From assembly GCA_934141145.1 (NCBI GenBank), contig CAKPCA010000002.1:35128-99127 (forward strand): DNA of 64,000 nucleotides, written 5' to 3'. The notes under the pieces are model-generated. The model searched no databases and was not told where the DNA came from. It worked only from the letters and a program-made list of their open reading frames with translations. A program made the position numbers and the translations under genes. Of the stretch, positions 1 through 9,400 are shown piece after piece. The DNA is from an uncultured Bacilli bacterium. GTDB taxonomy: Bacteria; Bacillota_I; Bacilli_A; RF39; UBA660. How positions within the stretch are numbered: the first letter of the stretch is position 1; the number at the start of each line of letters is the position of its first letter.

Positions 1-61
1 TCATACCCATAATTAATATAACTGCAAGTAATTCTATTAGCGTAAATCCTTTTCTTTTCAT
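1..61 (-). CDS. type IV prepilin-like protein, N-terminal fragment (cut by window edge)
   Basis: Only the first 20 codons are in the window. They read MKRKGFTLIELLAVILIMGM: a short basic leader, then the class III signal for prepilin peptidase (cleavage between G and F, Glu at mature +5) and the start of the hydrophobic assembly helix. Such proteins form type IV pili or the ComG competence pseudopilus; the fragment cannot tell which. The start follows a GGTGAT ribosome site 2 bases upstream, the same arrangement as yabG. An extended -10 (TG then TATACT) lies at 80-88 on the minus strand. A comK homologue in the same window makes a competence pilus attractive, but that is inference. Confidence 0.75.
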   Translation of the reverse strand, partial: MKRKGFTLIELLAVILIMGM

Positions 62-79
62 ATCATCACCTATGATAAT

Positions 80-88
80 AGTATAACA
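80..88 (-). promoter_or_regulatory. extended -10 promoter element upstream of the prepilin gene
   Basis: Read on the minus strand this is TG-T-TATACT, an extended -10 about 20 bases upstream of the prepilin start codon. No convincing -35 is visible. It suggests the prepilin gene is transcribed separately from veg. Confidence 0.4.
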
Positions 89-103
89 CAAAAAAAATAA
101 TAA

Positions 104-313
104 TTATAGTAATTTCATAATTATTGTCTTCGTTATTACATCTGAATAAGAAAATGAATTGTTTATACCATTTATTTCAATTATAAATGTCCTATTATAT
201 AATTTTTTTATTTTACCTTTTTCTTTTCTCTTTTTACTTCTTCCTTCATTAATTAATATTTCAACATCTTTATCTTTATATTTACTTAGTTCCTCTTTTA
301 TCATTTCTATCAT
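104..313 (-). CDS. veg: Veg-family protein
   Basis: A 69-residue protein matching the Veg family: a helical N-terminus, then a small beta-barrel-like segment with the typical ending (SYSDVITKTI resembles Bacillus SYADVLTKTV). Veg is an abundant small protein linked in B. subtilis to biofilm matrix expression and spore outgrowth; its biochemical action is not settled. The start follows GGTGAG. The order rsmA-yabG-veg is the same as in Bacillus, which supports the call. Confidence 0.85.
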   Translation of the reverse strand: MIEMIKEELSKYKDKDVEILINEGRSKKRKEKGKIKKLYNRTFIIEINGINNSFSYSDVITKTIIMKLL

Positions 314-316
314 ATC

Positions 317-1108
317 TCACCCTAATTTTGGATAACCAACATACATGCTACCATATGATTTTATTCCACCTATCCCATCTTTTCCACATTTAGTTTTATT
401 AAGTAAATCAATTATATCTAATTCTTTAGTATTTTCTGTTCTTGATATAGAAATTGCAATTATTGCAGGATCTAGTGCATATATATTTACTTTTTTAGGA
501 CTAGATGCAAAATTTGCTCCTGCTTTTATTAGTTCTTCATAATTTGATTGGCATGCTCCTGCTATAATCTTTAATTTATCATAAGATTTCTCATAATTTC
601 TAGCAATTTGCACTGCCTTTGCAAAATTATCACTATTTTTGTATGCTTTTTGATTTTCCGTATTTCCCTTCAAATTATAATATGCATCATGTCCTGTAAT
701 TATGAGAATATCTGGCTTAATATCTTTTAAATATTTTAAAATATTCAAATACAAATTTTCTTCTTTTTCATAAACACCATATGCAACTATACCTGCACTT
801 TTATAGAATCTAAGACATCTTTGCAAATATTCATTATCACCATCAATATGAAGTATCTTACCTGGAATATAAAAATAATCATCTCTATAAGATTTTTTAT
901 CATTATTTAATTCTTCTAAAAATTTCTCTTCATTACTTCTATCTTCATTTATAGAATCTTCTTTTTTCAAATCAGATAATTCACTATCTGCACATAGTCT
1001 AATACTTATTCCACATAAATAATATATATCATCCTCTATTTTTTCTACTCTAAATAAAGTATCATTATTATATTTATTTCTTGATACTATATCACCAACT
1101 TTTATCAT
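317..1108 (-). CDS. yabG: sporulation-specific coat protease YabG
   Basis: A 263-residue protein with the YabG family layout: an N-terminal KOW/SH3-like segment (starting KVGDIVSRNKY), a central charged linker, and the protease domain with DILIITGHDAYY and the later IIAGACQSNYEELIKAGANF block, which holds conserved His and Cys residues. YabG is made in the mother cell and processes spore-coat and cortex-related proteins. It sits between rsmA and veg as in Bacillus. The start uses GGTGAT two bases before the ATG. A hairpin between rsmA and this gene suggests partly separate expression. This is one of the clearest markers of spore formation here. Confidence 0.92.
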   Translation of the reverse strand: MIKVGDIVSRNKYNNDTLFRVEKIEDDIYYLCGISIRLCADSELSDLKKEDSINEDRSNEEKFLEELNNDKKSYRDDYFYIPGKILHIDGDNEYLQRCLRFYKSAGIVAYGVYEKEENLYLNILKYLKDIKPDILIITGHDAYYNLKGNTENQKAYKNSDNFAKAVQIARNYEKSYDKLKIIAGACQSNYEELIKAGANFASSPKKVNIYALDPAIIAISISRTENTKELDIIDLLNKTKCGKDGIGGIKSYGSMYVGYPKLG

Positions 1109-1132
1109 ATCATCACCTACTTTAGTTTATGC

Positions 1133-1163
1133 AAAATAAAAAATGAAGTGCATTACTTCATTA
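1133..1163 (-). terminator. Rho-independent terminator after rsmA
   Basis: An 8-bp stem AATGAAGT/ACTTCATT (1142-1149 with 1155-1162), loop GCATT, followed on the minus strand by a T-rich run. It overlaps the rsmA stop codon and separates rsmA from yabG. Confidence 0.7.
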
Positions 1164-1973
1164 AAGTTCATTTGATATATTTATAAATTGGTCTATAGTT
1201 AAATGTTCTGCTCTTACATTTAAATCTAAATTATATTCTTTTAAGACATTTTCTATTTTTTCTAAATCATAACCTTTTAAATTATTTCTTAAATTTTTTC
1301 GTTTATGAGTAAATGCATCTCTTACTAATTTAAAAAATATTTTTTCATTTTTAACATCGTATTTAGTTTCTTTTCGTTTTAATTCAATAATAACACTATC
1401 AACATTTGGTTCTGGTACAAAACATTTTCTAGATACATCCATAAGTTTATTTATATCAAAGTAATAATTTAAAAATACAGTTAATGAGTTATAGTTCTTA
1501 GTATCTGGTTTAGCATTAAATCTATCTCCTACTTCTTTTTGAACCATTACAACCATTTTATCTACATTAACATTATCATCTATTAATTTAGTTATTATTG
1601 GTGTTGTTATATAATATGGGAGATTAGCAATTACATATAGTTTTTTATAGTTATATTTTTTTATATCTTCATTTACATTTCTATTTAAAAAATCATCATA
1701 AATAATATCTATATTATTATATTCTTTTAATTTATCTTCTAATATTGGTTTTAGAGTTGTATCTATTTCATAACCTAACACTTTATATGCATTAGGTGCG
1801 ACTGTCTTTGTTAATGCCGCTGCACCCACTCCAATTTCTATAACTAAAGTATCTTTATCTACTTCACTTTTATTTACTATTTTATCTAGTATGTTTTGAT
1901 CTTTTAAAAAGTTTTGTCCAAACTTTTTTTTAAATGTAAAATTATATTCGTCTAATAATTCTTTATCTTTCAT
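1161..1973 (-). CDS. rsmA: 16S rRNA dimethyladenosine transferase (KsgA)
   Basis: A 270-residue Rossmann-fold methyltransferase that dimethylates two adjacent adenines in helix 45 of 16S rRNA during late 30S assembly. Seen: the start KFGQNFLKD typical of KsgA, SAM motif I (VIEIGVGAAALT), the catalytic NLPYYITTP motif, and a C-terminal helical domain with FTHKRKNLRNNL. Length and motif order match the family. It is followed by a terminator and then yabG-veg, the Bacillus order, although the RNase M5 gene (rnmV) that usually precedes it is absent. Confidence 0.95.
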   Translation of the reverse strand: MKDKELLDEYNFTFKKKFGQNFLKDQNILDKIVNKSEVDKDTLVIEIGVGAAALTKTVAPNAYKVLGYEIDTTLKPILEDKLKEYNNIDIIYDDFLNRNVNEDIKKYNYKKLYVIANLPYYITTPIITKLIDDNVNVDKMVVMVQKEVGDRFNAKPDTKNYNSLTVFLNYYFDINKLMDVSRKCFVPEPNVDSVIIELKRKETKYDVKNEKIFFKLVRDAFTHKRKNLRNNLKGYDLEKIENVLKEYNLDLNVRAEHLTIDQFINISNEL

Positions 1974-1982
1974 TTTATCACC

Positions 1983-2615
1983 TTAATACCATATTGATGC
2001 AGCATACTTAGTATTTAATGGAAGTCCAGCTTTATATGTTCCATCTTTTATTTTACTATAAAAATAGTTAACATTTTTAGCCCAAGAAGTACTTCCAGCA
2101 TATTTACTTTGCATTTTTTCTGGTGTATCTAATCCTTTTGATACATAGTTATCTGCTAAATTATCAATATATTTAATTATTCCTGCTTCTATTGTATCAA
2201 ATTTCATAGGTTTACCACCGTATCTCATACCACCTACATTATTATAATTAGTTATTTCTTCACTTGCACCTCTATAAGACTCATGAATAGATATAGCCGC
2301 AGCTAAATATGGATCTACACCTTTCTCAGTACAATATGATGCATAAAGCATTCCTTGATTTGCAAGTTTATACTCAAAAACTTCATTTAATCTATTAGCA
2401 ATTGCTTCTACTTCTTTACTATTTGTTCCGTTTTCAGAAATTCTATTTACTATTAAAGAAATTTCTTTTCTTTCTTTTGTTTTCTTTAAAATCTGAGCTT
2501 TTTCTTCCTCAGTATGATTTATATATAAGGCCGCAATAAGACAAATGCATAAAATTAATGTAATTAATATAATAACTTTTATTCTTTTTCTTACTTTTAC
2601 CATTTTAAATCTCAT
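1983..2615 (-). CDS. membrane-anchored glucosaminidase/lysozyme-like protein
   Basis: A 210-residue protein with a basic N-terminus and one hydrophobic segment (about residues 12-31), so probably a signal anchor with the catalytic part outside. The C-terminal 130 residues look like the endo-beta-N-acetylglucosaminidase/lysozyme-like superfamily: GVDPYLAAAISIHESYRG carries a likely catalytic Glu in HES, followed by NNVGGM, FDTIEAGI and YAGSTSWAKNV. Presumed substrate is peptidoglycan. In Bacillus the neighbouring position holds yabE, another wall-lytic gene. The start follows GAGGTG with 5 bases spacing. The exact bond cut cannot be told from sequence. Confidence 0.7.
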   Translation of the reverse strand: MRFKMVKVRKRIKVIILITLILCICLIAALYINHTEEEKAQILKKTKERKEISLIVNRISENGTNSKEVEAIANRLNEVFEYKLANQGMLYASYCTEKGVDPYLAAAISIHESYRGASEEITNYNNVGGMRYGGKPMKFDTIEAGIIKYIDNLADNYVSKGLDTPEKMQSKYAGSTSWAKNVNYFYSKIKDGTYKAGLPLNTKYAASIWY

Positions 2616-2652
2616 TACTGCACCTCATTATTTAATTCAATTCTAGCATATA

Positions 2653-3408
2653 TTATATATCTAAGTCAAATAATCTTTTAGCATTTTCTAGAGTTATTTT
2701 TTGCATTTCATTTTCAGAAATATTTAACTCTTCTGCTAAAACTTTAACTATATATTTTAAATTTAATGGACTATTTTTTTGACCTCTATTTGGTTCTGGT
2801 GACAAATATGGAGAATCTGTTTCTGTTAATATATGATTTATATCTATATTTTTTATTACGTCCTTTTGTTTTTTATTATTCTTAAAAGTAATTGGGCCAT
2901 CAACACCTATATAAAATCCTAATTTAACAAATTCTTTTGCCATTTCTTTGCTTCCAGAATAACAATGAATACTTCCTTTTAAGTTTCTATTTTTTAATTC
3001 ATCATATACATCTTGCACTGCATCTCTACTATGTACAATTACTGGTAAATTATATTTTTCCGCTAAATCTAATTGTTTTCTAAATAACTCTTTCTGTGTT
3101 TCTTTATTATCTTTAGTATAATGATAATCAATACCTATTTCTCCTATTGCAACTACTTTATTATTCTTTATTTGTTCTTCTAATAAAACTAAATCTTTTT
3201 GATTATATTTATCTGCATTTGAATATTCATAGCCTATAGACGCATATACATTTTTAAATCTTTTAGATAATTCTAATACTTCTAAATTACTCTTTTTATC
3301 TACACCATTTAAAATAACTAGTATATTTTGTTTTTCACATTCTTTTAGTATATCTATAGCATTCTCATCTTCTATCATATATGTATGTGCATGTGTATCA
3401 ATCATCAT
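2653..3408 (-). CDS. tatD: TatD-family metal-dependent hydrolase
   Basis: A 251-residue TIM-barrel hydrolase with every metal-ligand motif of the family in order: THAHTY near the N-terminus, GEIGIDYHY, VHSRDA, IHCYSGS and ETDSPYLSPEPNRG. TatD enzymes are metal-dependent nucleases, and the family also includes D-aminoacyl-tRNA editing activity. In Bacillus the homologue (yabD) lies next to metG, and metG is two genes upstream here. A GGTGA ribosome site lies 6 bases before the start. Substrate is not predictable. Confidence 0.9.
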   Translation of the reverse strand: MMIDTHAHTYMIEDENAIDILKECEKQNILVILNGVDKKSNLEVLELSKRFKNVYASIGYEYSNADKYNQKDLVLLEEQIKNNKVVAIGEIGIDYHYTKDNKETQKELFRKQLDLAEKYNLPVIVHSRDAVQDVYDELKNRNLKGSIHCYSGSKEMAKEFVKLGFYIGVDGPITFKNNKKQKDVIKNIDINHILTETDSPYLSPEPNRGQKNSPLNLKYIVKVLAEELNISENEMQKITLENAKRLFDLDI

Positions 3409-3418
3409 TTTTCTTCAC

Positions 3419-3450
3419 CAAAAAAATTATATCACGAAATGATATAATTT
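3419..3450 (-). terminator. Rho-independent terminator
   Basis: An 11-bp perfect stem AAATTATATCA/TGATATAATTT (3424-3434 with 3440-3450), loop CGAAA, followed on the minus strand by seven T. It ends the small membrane-protein gene before tatD. Confidence 0.8.
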
Positions 3451-3451
3451 T

Positions 3452-3622
3452 CTAATTTATTGCTAGTTTATATAAATATTTTAAATATAAAATTATAAAT
3501 ATTAATGAATAAACCATATCTACTAATAATCTACTTTTAATTGTATTCAAAACTAATAAAATCGTAATTAAAGTATAAAATATGACAAACAATACCTTTC
3601 TTGTTTTTTCATTAAATTTCAT
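3452..3622 (-). CDS. small two-helix membrane protein, unknown function
   Basis: A 56-residue protein starting MKFNEKTRK, with two hydrophobic stretches (about residues 9-26 and 33-51) and positive ends. No family recognised. An upstream in-frame ATG would add 15 residues, but the GGGAG ribosome site lies just before this ATG. An extended -10 (TG-T-TATAAT, 3656-3664 on the minus strand) precedes it and a strong terminator follows, so it is a single-gene transcript between metG and tatD. That organisation supports a real gene. Confidence 0.55.
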   Translation of the reverse strand: MKFNEKTRKVLFVIFYTLITILLVLNTIKSRLLVDMVYSLIFIILYLKYLYKLAIN

Positions 3623-3693
3623 ATTTTGCTCTCCCTTTTTTACTCCGCGATTTGTATTATAACACATACTTTTTTATTAGTAATACATTCGAC

Positions 3694-3720
3694 AAAAAAA
3701 GACAATTATTTTGTCTTTAT
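3694..3720 (-). terminator. Rho-independent terminator after metG
   Basis: Stem AAAGACAA/TTGTCTTT (3698-3705 with 3711-3718), loop TTATT, with a run of seven T following on the minus strand. It overlaps the metG stop codon. Confidence 0.8.
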
Positions 3721-5288
3721 TTTTTCATTTGTTCTTTAATATATTCTATTTCCTCTTCTTTATCTAGTCTAACGAATAATGGTTCACCTTTTTCTATTAC
3801 TTTTGTTTCTTCTTTAAAGTTATTGTAATTTAAAAGTGTATCCCAAGAATTATCAATATCATTTATATTTAACTGAGATAATATACTTTCTGATGTGTTT
3901 TTCATAAATGGTTTTAATAATATTGCAATTTTTCTTAATGATTCTGTTAAATAATACATAACTGTTTTAAGTTCATCAGTATTTTCTTCTTTTGAAAGTA
4001 CCCAAGGTGCAGTTTCATCAATATACTTATTTGTTCTAGATATTATATTCCATAATTCTATTAATGCATTGCTTACATGATATGTATCCATACATTCTGC
4101 AAAATTATTTATTTTATCATTAACATATTCTTCAAATGATGCATCAAACTCTGTATGTTTAGTTATATTTGGAATATAGCCATCAAAATATTTATTCATC
4201 ATTCCAATTGTTCTATTTAATAAATTACCTAAATCATTTGCTAAATCAGAATTATATCTTTCTACAAAGTCATCTGGTGTAAACATAGAATCTTTATCAA
4301 AACTCATTAGTCTTAGTAAATAATATTTAGTTGCATCTAACCCATATCTATTAATAAGTGTTTCTGGATATATTACGTTTCCAACCGATTTACTCATTTT
4401 ACCATCTTTCATTACAATCCAGCTATGTGCATATATCTTCTTTGGCATTTCAAGACCTAATGCATGTAAGAATATAGGCCAGTATATACCATGGAATCTA
4501 ATAATTTCTTTACCAACAACATGTAAGTCAGCTGGCCAATATTTTTTAAACAAAGTATCATCATCTGACATATAACCTAAAGCAGTTATATAATTTGTAA
4601 GTGCATCAAGCCAAACATAAAGTACATGTTTAGGATCATTAGGTAATGGTATTCCCCAATCAAATGTTGCACGGCTTATACATAAATCTTCAAGCCCTGG
4701 ATTTATAAAGTTTTTGAATATTTCATTTTTTCTAGATTCTGGCTCAATAAAATCAGGATTTTCTTTATAAAATTCTTCAATCCATTTTTGATATTTTTTC
4801 ATATTAAAGAAATATGATTCTTCTTTCATCTTTTTAACTTCTCTACCACAATCAGGACATTTACCATCTACAAGTTGTGTTTCAGTAAAATAGTTTTCAC
4901 AAGGCATACAATACCAATCTTCATACATTCCCTTGTAAATATCACCATTTTCTAAGAATTTTTCAACAATTTTAGTAACTGATTTTACATGTCTTTCATC
5001 TGTTGTTCTTATAAAATCATCATAACTAATATCCATTAATTTCCATAAATCTTTTGCTTTCTTAGCCATATCATCTACAAATTCTTGTGGAGAAACATTA
5101 TTTTCTTCTGCCTTTGTTTGAATTTTTTGACCATGTTCATCAAGACCTGTAAGCATATATGCATCATAGCCTCTTAATTCTTTATATCTCTTTATAGAAT
5201 CAACTAAAGTTGTACAATATGCTGTACCTATATGGAACTTACCACTAGGATAATATATTGGTGTTGTTATATAAAATGTTTTTTTCAA
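3717..5288 (-). CDS. metG: methionyl-tRNA synthetase, short form
   Basis: A 523-residue class I aminoacyl-tRNA synthetase charging tRNA-Met. Seen: the HIGH-type motif FHIGTAY near residue 20, a single zinc knuckle (CMPC...CPDC) in the connective peptide, the anticodon-recognition WLDAL region, and KMSKSVGNV. It ends after the helical anticodon domain and lacks the C-terminal EMAP/tRNA-binding domain of the roughly 660-residue Bacillus enzyme; such short forms are well known. It begins 2 bases after dut ends, so the two are one transcript. Confidence 0.95.
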   Translation of the reverse strand: MKKTFYITTPIYYPSGKFHIGTAYCTTLVDSIKRYKELRGYDAYMLTGLDEHGQKIQTKAEENNVSPQEFVDDMAKKAKDLWKLMDISYDDFIRTTDERHVKSVTKIVEKFLENGDIYKGMYEDWYCMPCENYFTETQLVDGKCPDCGREVKKMKEESYFFNMKKYQKWIEEFYKENPDFIEPESRKNEIFKNFINPGLEDLCISRATFDWGIPLPNDPKHVLYVWLDALTNYITALGYMSDDDTLFKKYWPADLHVVGKEIIRFHGIYWPIFLHALGLEMPKKIYAHSWIVMKDGKMSKSVGNVIYPETLINRYGLDATKYYLLRLMSFDKDSMFTPDDFVERYNSDLANDLGNLLNRTIGMMNKYFDGYIPNITKHTEFDASFEEYVNDKINNFAECMDTYHVSNALIELWNIISRTNKYIDETAPWVLSKEENTDELKTVMYYLTESLRKIAILLKPFMKNTSESILSQLNINDIDNSWDTLLNYNNFKEETKVIEKGEPLFVRLDKEEEIEYIKEQMKK

Positions 5289-5290
5289 AG

Positions 5291-5758
5291 TTATTCACCC
5301 TTTCCAGTTGAACCGAATCCTCCAGTTCTCTCTCCAGTTGCATTATCATTGTCTACTACTAAAAACTTTTGAAATACAACTTGTCCTATTATTTCACCCT
5401 TTTTGATTTGTAAATCTTCTGTACCTATATTATAATATGCAAACAAAAACTCTCCATCATTATCAGGATTACAATAATAGTCTGCATCTATTACTCCAAT
5501 ACCATTTGCTAATACCAATTTTTTCTTACCTGGATTACTAGAACGATTGGCAAGCATATACCATTCATCGTCTTGACAATATGCTTTTAAACCTGTATGT
5601 ATAAGAGTTGGTTTACACCCATTCTCAAATACAGGGATAATTGTGTCTTCTGCTGCTTCTACATCATACCCTGCACTTTTTGCTGTCTTTCGTATTGGTA
5701 AATTTATATTTTTACCTTCCCATCCTTTCGCTACCTCAAATCCTCTAATTTTTTTCAT
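5291..5758 (-). CDS. dut: dUTP pyrophosphatase
   Basis: A 155-residue trimeric-type dUTPase hydrolysing dUTP to dUMP and pyrophosphate, which keeps uracil out of DNA and supplies dTMP synthesis. Seen: motif 1 (SAGYDVEAA), the NRSSN substrate loop, motif 3 (GVIDADYY), motif 4 (KGEIIGQVVFQKF) and the glycine-rich motif 5 (RTGGFGSTG) at the C-terminus. An insert of about 12 residues follows motif 3 (CNPDNDGEF), as in some Firmicute and phage enzymes. It is the first gene of a dut-metG transcript that follows a terminator after spoVT. Confidence 0.92.
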   Translation of the reverse strand: MKKIRGFEVAKGWEGKNINLPIRKTAKSAGYDVEAAEDTIIPVFENGCKPTLIHTGLKAYCQDDEWYMLANRSSNPGKKKLVLANGIGVIDADYYCNPDNDGEFLFAYYNIGTEDLQIKKGEIIGQVVFQKFLVVDNDNATGERTGGFGSTGKGE

Positions 5759-5773
5759 ACTTTACCTCCTCAT

Positions 5774-5816
5774 AAAAAAATCTAACATATGACTATATAA
5801 TACCACATGTTAGACT
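5774..5816 (-). terminator. Rho-independent terminator after spoVT
   Basis: Stem TCTAACAT/ATGTTAGA (5781-5788 with 5807-5814) followed on the minus strand by seven T. The loop is long (18 bases) and contains TATAAT-like sequence, so it may also hold the start of the dut promoter. Confidence 0.65.
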
Positions 5817-5830
5817 CTTTTTCAATTTAA

Positions 5831-6352
5831 TTACTCCATTGAACTTATTATTATTTTGTTAATAATTTCTAGACCCACTTTAGATAAATCGCTTATCTCA
5901 TTGTTTGATATTATTATTATCAAACCATTTATATCACTATTTACTATCATTGGTAATATATAATAGTTTCCTTCTAATATATTACCTTTTGTTATTTCAA
6001 GACCCCTATTATCATTAGATAATACTTTATTCCTACTTTCTAAAATATTATCTAAATAAGCACTTATTTCTTTTCCAATTAATTTTTCTTCTTTTTTAGT
6101 TGTCGCAAGTACTTTTTCTCTATCAGTTATAATTACACTATTACTTGTTATCTCATTTAAAATATTTATGTACTTATTAAATAATTTTTCTACTTTACTT
6201 AAATTAGAATATTTTTTTAATATTATATTTTCACCATCAATGAATATTTCAAGTGAATCATTTTCTTTTATATTAAGATTTTTTCTTATTTCTTTTGGTA
6301 TTACAACTCTACCTAAATCATCAATTCTTCGTATTATTCCTGTTGACTTCAT
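5831..6352 (-). CDS. spoVT: stage V sporulation transcription factor SpoVT
   Basis: A 173-residue protein. The N-terminal 50 residues are an AbrB-type swapped-hairpin DNA-binding domain (MKSTGIIRRIDDLGRVVIPKEIRKNL, given here in part), nearly identical to SpoVT of Bacillus. The rest fits the GAF-like ligand domain of SpoVT, and length matches (about 178). SpoVT acts in the forespore, tuning late sigma-G genes. It lies next to mfd, as in Bacillus. A strong GAAAGGAAG ribosome site precedes the start. Confidence 0.93.
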   Translation of the reverse strand: MKSTGIIRRIDDLGRVVIPKEIRKNLNIKENDSLEIFIDGENIILKKYSNLSKVEKLFNKYINILNEITSNSVIITDREKVLATTKKEEKLIGKEISAYLDNILESRNKVLSNDNRGLEITKGNILEGNYYILPMIVNSDINGLIIIISNNEISDLSKVGLEIINKIIISSME

Positions 6353-6401
6353 ATATTTCTTCCTTTCACACTAATAATATTGTTTGAAAGAAAGTGGATT
6401 T

Positions 6402-9400
6402 TTATACTATTATATTAGAAAATTGTGATAATAATTCTGTTAAATAATATATATAATGTTTTTCTAAATTATTTAACATCAATTTTATTTTTAACCTATC
6501 ATCAATATAACTGAATTTAAAATTAAATGTTATATCATTTGCAAGTATAAATAACTTTTGTATATCTATTTTATCTTGAATACCTTTATCAAATACTAAT
6601 TCTATAAATAAATTTGTCTTATTTACTTTATAAACATTATATTCTTTTGCAAGTTTTTCAAACCAAATCTCATACATATAAATTTCAAGTTCATTATCTA
6701 TATGACCAAATCTATCTTCAAGTTCTTTTTTTACACTTTCTAATTTTTCTTTTGAGTCTATTTCATTTATCTTTTTATGAATTTCTATTTTTAGAGAATC
6801 TTCTTTTACATAATTGTCTTTAATGTGGGTTTCTACTTCTAATAAAGATCGTTCTTCTTCTTTTATTTCTTCTTTTGTTTTTATTCCTTTTAAATGATTT
6901 ACTTCATCATTTAACATCTTTACATATAATTCATACCCTACAGTATCAATAAATCCTGCTTGCTCACTTCCTAAAATATCTCCTGCACCTCTTATTGATA
7001 AATCTCTCATAGCTATTTGAAAACCAGAGCCAAGTTCTGTAAATTCTTTTATTGCATTTAATCTCTTAACCGCAATATCATTTAAAACTTTATTTTTAGA
7101 ATACATTAAATACGCATATGCAATTTTATTACTTCTTCCAACTCTTCCTCTTATCTGATATAACTGACTTAATCCAAATCTATCTGCATTATATATTATA
7201 AGAGTATTAACATTTGGTATATCTATTCCTGTTTCTATAATTGTAGTACATAATAATATATCAAATTCGTTATTTATAAAACTCATCATTGTATCTTCTA
7301 TTTGGTTTTTTGTCATTTTACCATGAGCAAATCTTATTTTTGCTTCTGGAACAAGTTTACTTATTTCACTTAATTTCTCTTCTATATGTTCTACACTATT
7401 AAATAATATAAATACTTGTCCTCCTCTAGACATTTCTTTATAAATTGCTTCTCTTACTAATTGATTGCTTTCTTCAACTACATATGTTTGAATTGGGTAT
7501 CTATCTACCGGAGGAGTTTCTATTAATGCTAAGTTTCTTATTCCTACAAGTGACATTTGAAGAGTTCTAGGTATAGGTGTTGCACTTAAAGTTAATATAT
7601 CTATACTACTTTTATATTGTTTTATTTTTTCTTTATGAGCAACTCCAAAACGTTGTTCTTCATCTATTACAAGCAAACCTAAATCCTTAAATTTTATATC
7701 ATCACTTAATATTCTATGAGTTCCAAAAAGTAAATCTATCTTACCTTCACTTAATTTTTTTATTATTTCTTTACTTTCTTTATGACTTGTAAATCTATTT
7801 AATAATGCAATATTAACTCCAAAATGACCAAATCTATCTATAGCATTTTTATATTGTTGATTTGACAAGATTGTAGTTGGGCATAAATATGCGACTTGTT
7901 TTCCACTATTTATTGCTTTAAATATTGCTCTAAAGGCAACCTCTGTTTTTCCATAACCAACATCACCACATAAAAGCATATCCATAGGAGTTCTTTTTTC
8001 CATATCATCTTTTATTTTACTTATTGCAATATATTGATCAGTAGTTGGTTTGAATTTAAATTCTGATTCAAACTTTTGTTGTTCTTCATCATCTTTCATA
8101 AATGCAAAACCAGGTCTCATTTTTCTTTCTGCGGATAATTTAAGTAATTTTTCTGCTATATCTTTTATTTTGCTTTTTACTCTTAATTTGGTTTTAGCCC
8201 ATTCAGTACCACCTAATTTATTTATTTTTGGTACTGCACCTTCATTAGATGAATATTTAGTAATTAATTCTATTTTTTCCACAGGAATATATAATTTATC
8301 ATTATCTTTATAAGAGACCTCCAAATAATCTTTTTTATTACCATTTTTAGTAAGTGTTCTTATTCCTGTATATATTCCAATACCATGATTAGAATGAACT
8401 ACATAGTCACCAACATTTAAGTTATCAATACTTTTTAACTTAGTACCGTATTTAAATTTATTTTTATAATTAACATTTTTATCTCTAGTTTTAAAAACTT
8501 CATTTTCTGTAATAACTATATAATCATCAAATTCAAATCCTTGATCTAAATCCATAACAACTAAATTTACATTATCTGAATATATTTTAGATAAATCTGT
8601 TATAACATAATTAACTGTTAAAAATTTAGATATATTTTCAAGTTTTTGTTTATTTGAAAAAGTTACTATTATCTTTTTCTTTCTTAAAAGATTAATACTT
8701 AAATAATCATTTAATCTAGTAAAATCTGAATAAAAATTATCAACTATCCTTGATGAAAAATTATAATTCTTATTTATATTTATTCCTTGCAATATATTAT
8801 CAACAGTCATTAAATATATATTATCATTTGGTTTTTCTAAATCATAAATATCATGCATATAGTTTGTATTATAATTTTCTTTTTTCTCTACATCGTAATT
8901 GAAAATTTCTTCTCTTAAACTCTTATACGAGTTAATTATTTGATTATAGTCTTTATAAATAGTAACTACATTATCTAAATAGTCTATTATTGAAGATACT
9001 TCATTAACAACATATGGTAAAAATTTTTGTTTTTCCTCTATTTCATTTACATTTTTTTCATTTATAAATTCTGAAAATGGTGTTAAATTTACTTCATCTA
9101 TATCGCCTAAAGACCTTTGTGAATCAATATCAAAATATCTAATAGAATCTATTTCGTCACCCCAAAATTCTATTCTTATAGGGTTATCTAAATTAGGTGG
9201 ATAAACATCCAAAATAAAGCCTCTATTTGCTATTTCACCTGTTTTTGTTACTGTTGTCTCTGTTAAATAACCTATGTTAATCAAATTAGTGCATAAATTA
9301 TCTTTATTTATTTCCATACCTTTTTTAATAATTATTTCACTTTTTCTCCATAAAGACTTTGTTGGCAAATATCTTAAATATCCCATAAGATTGGTAATCA

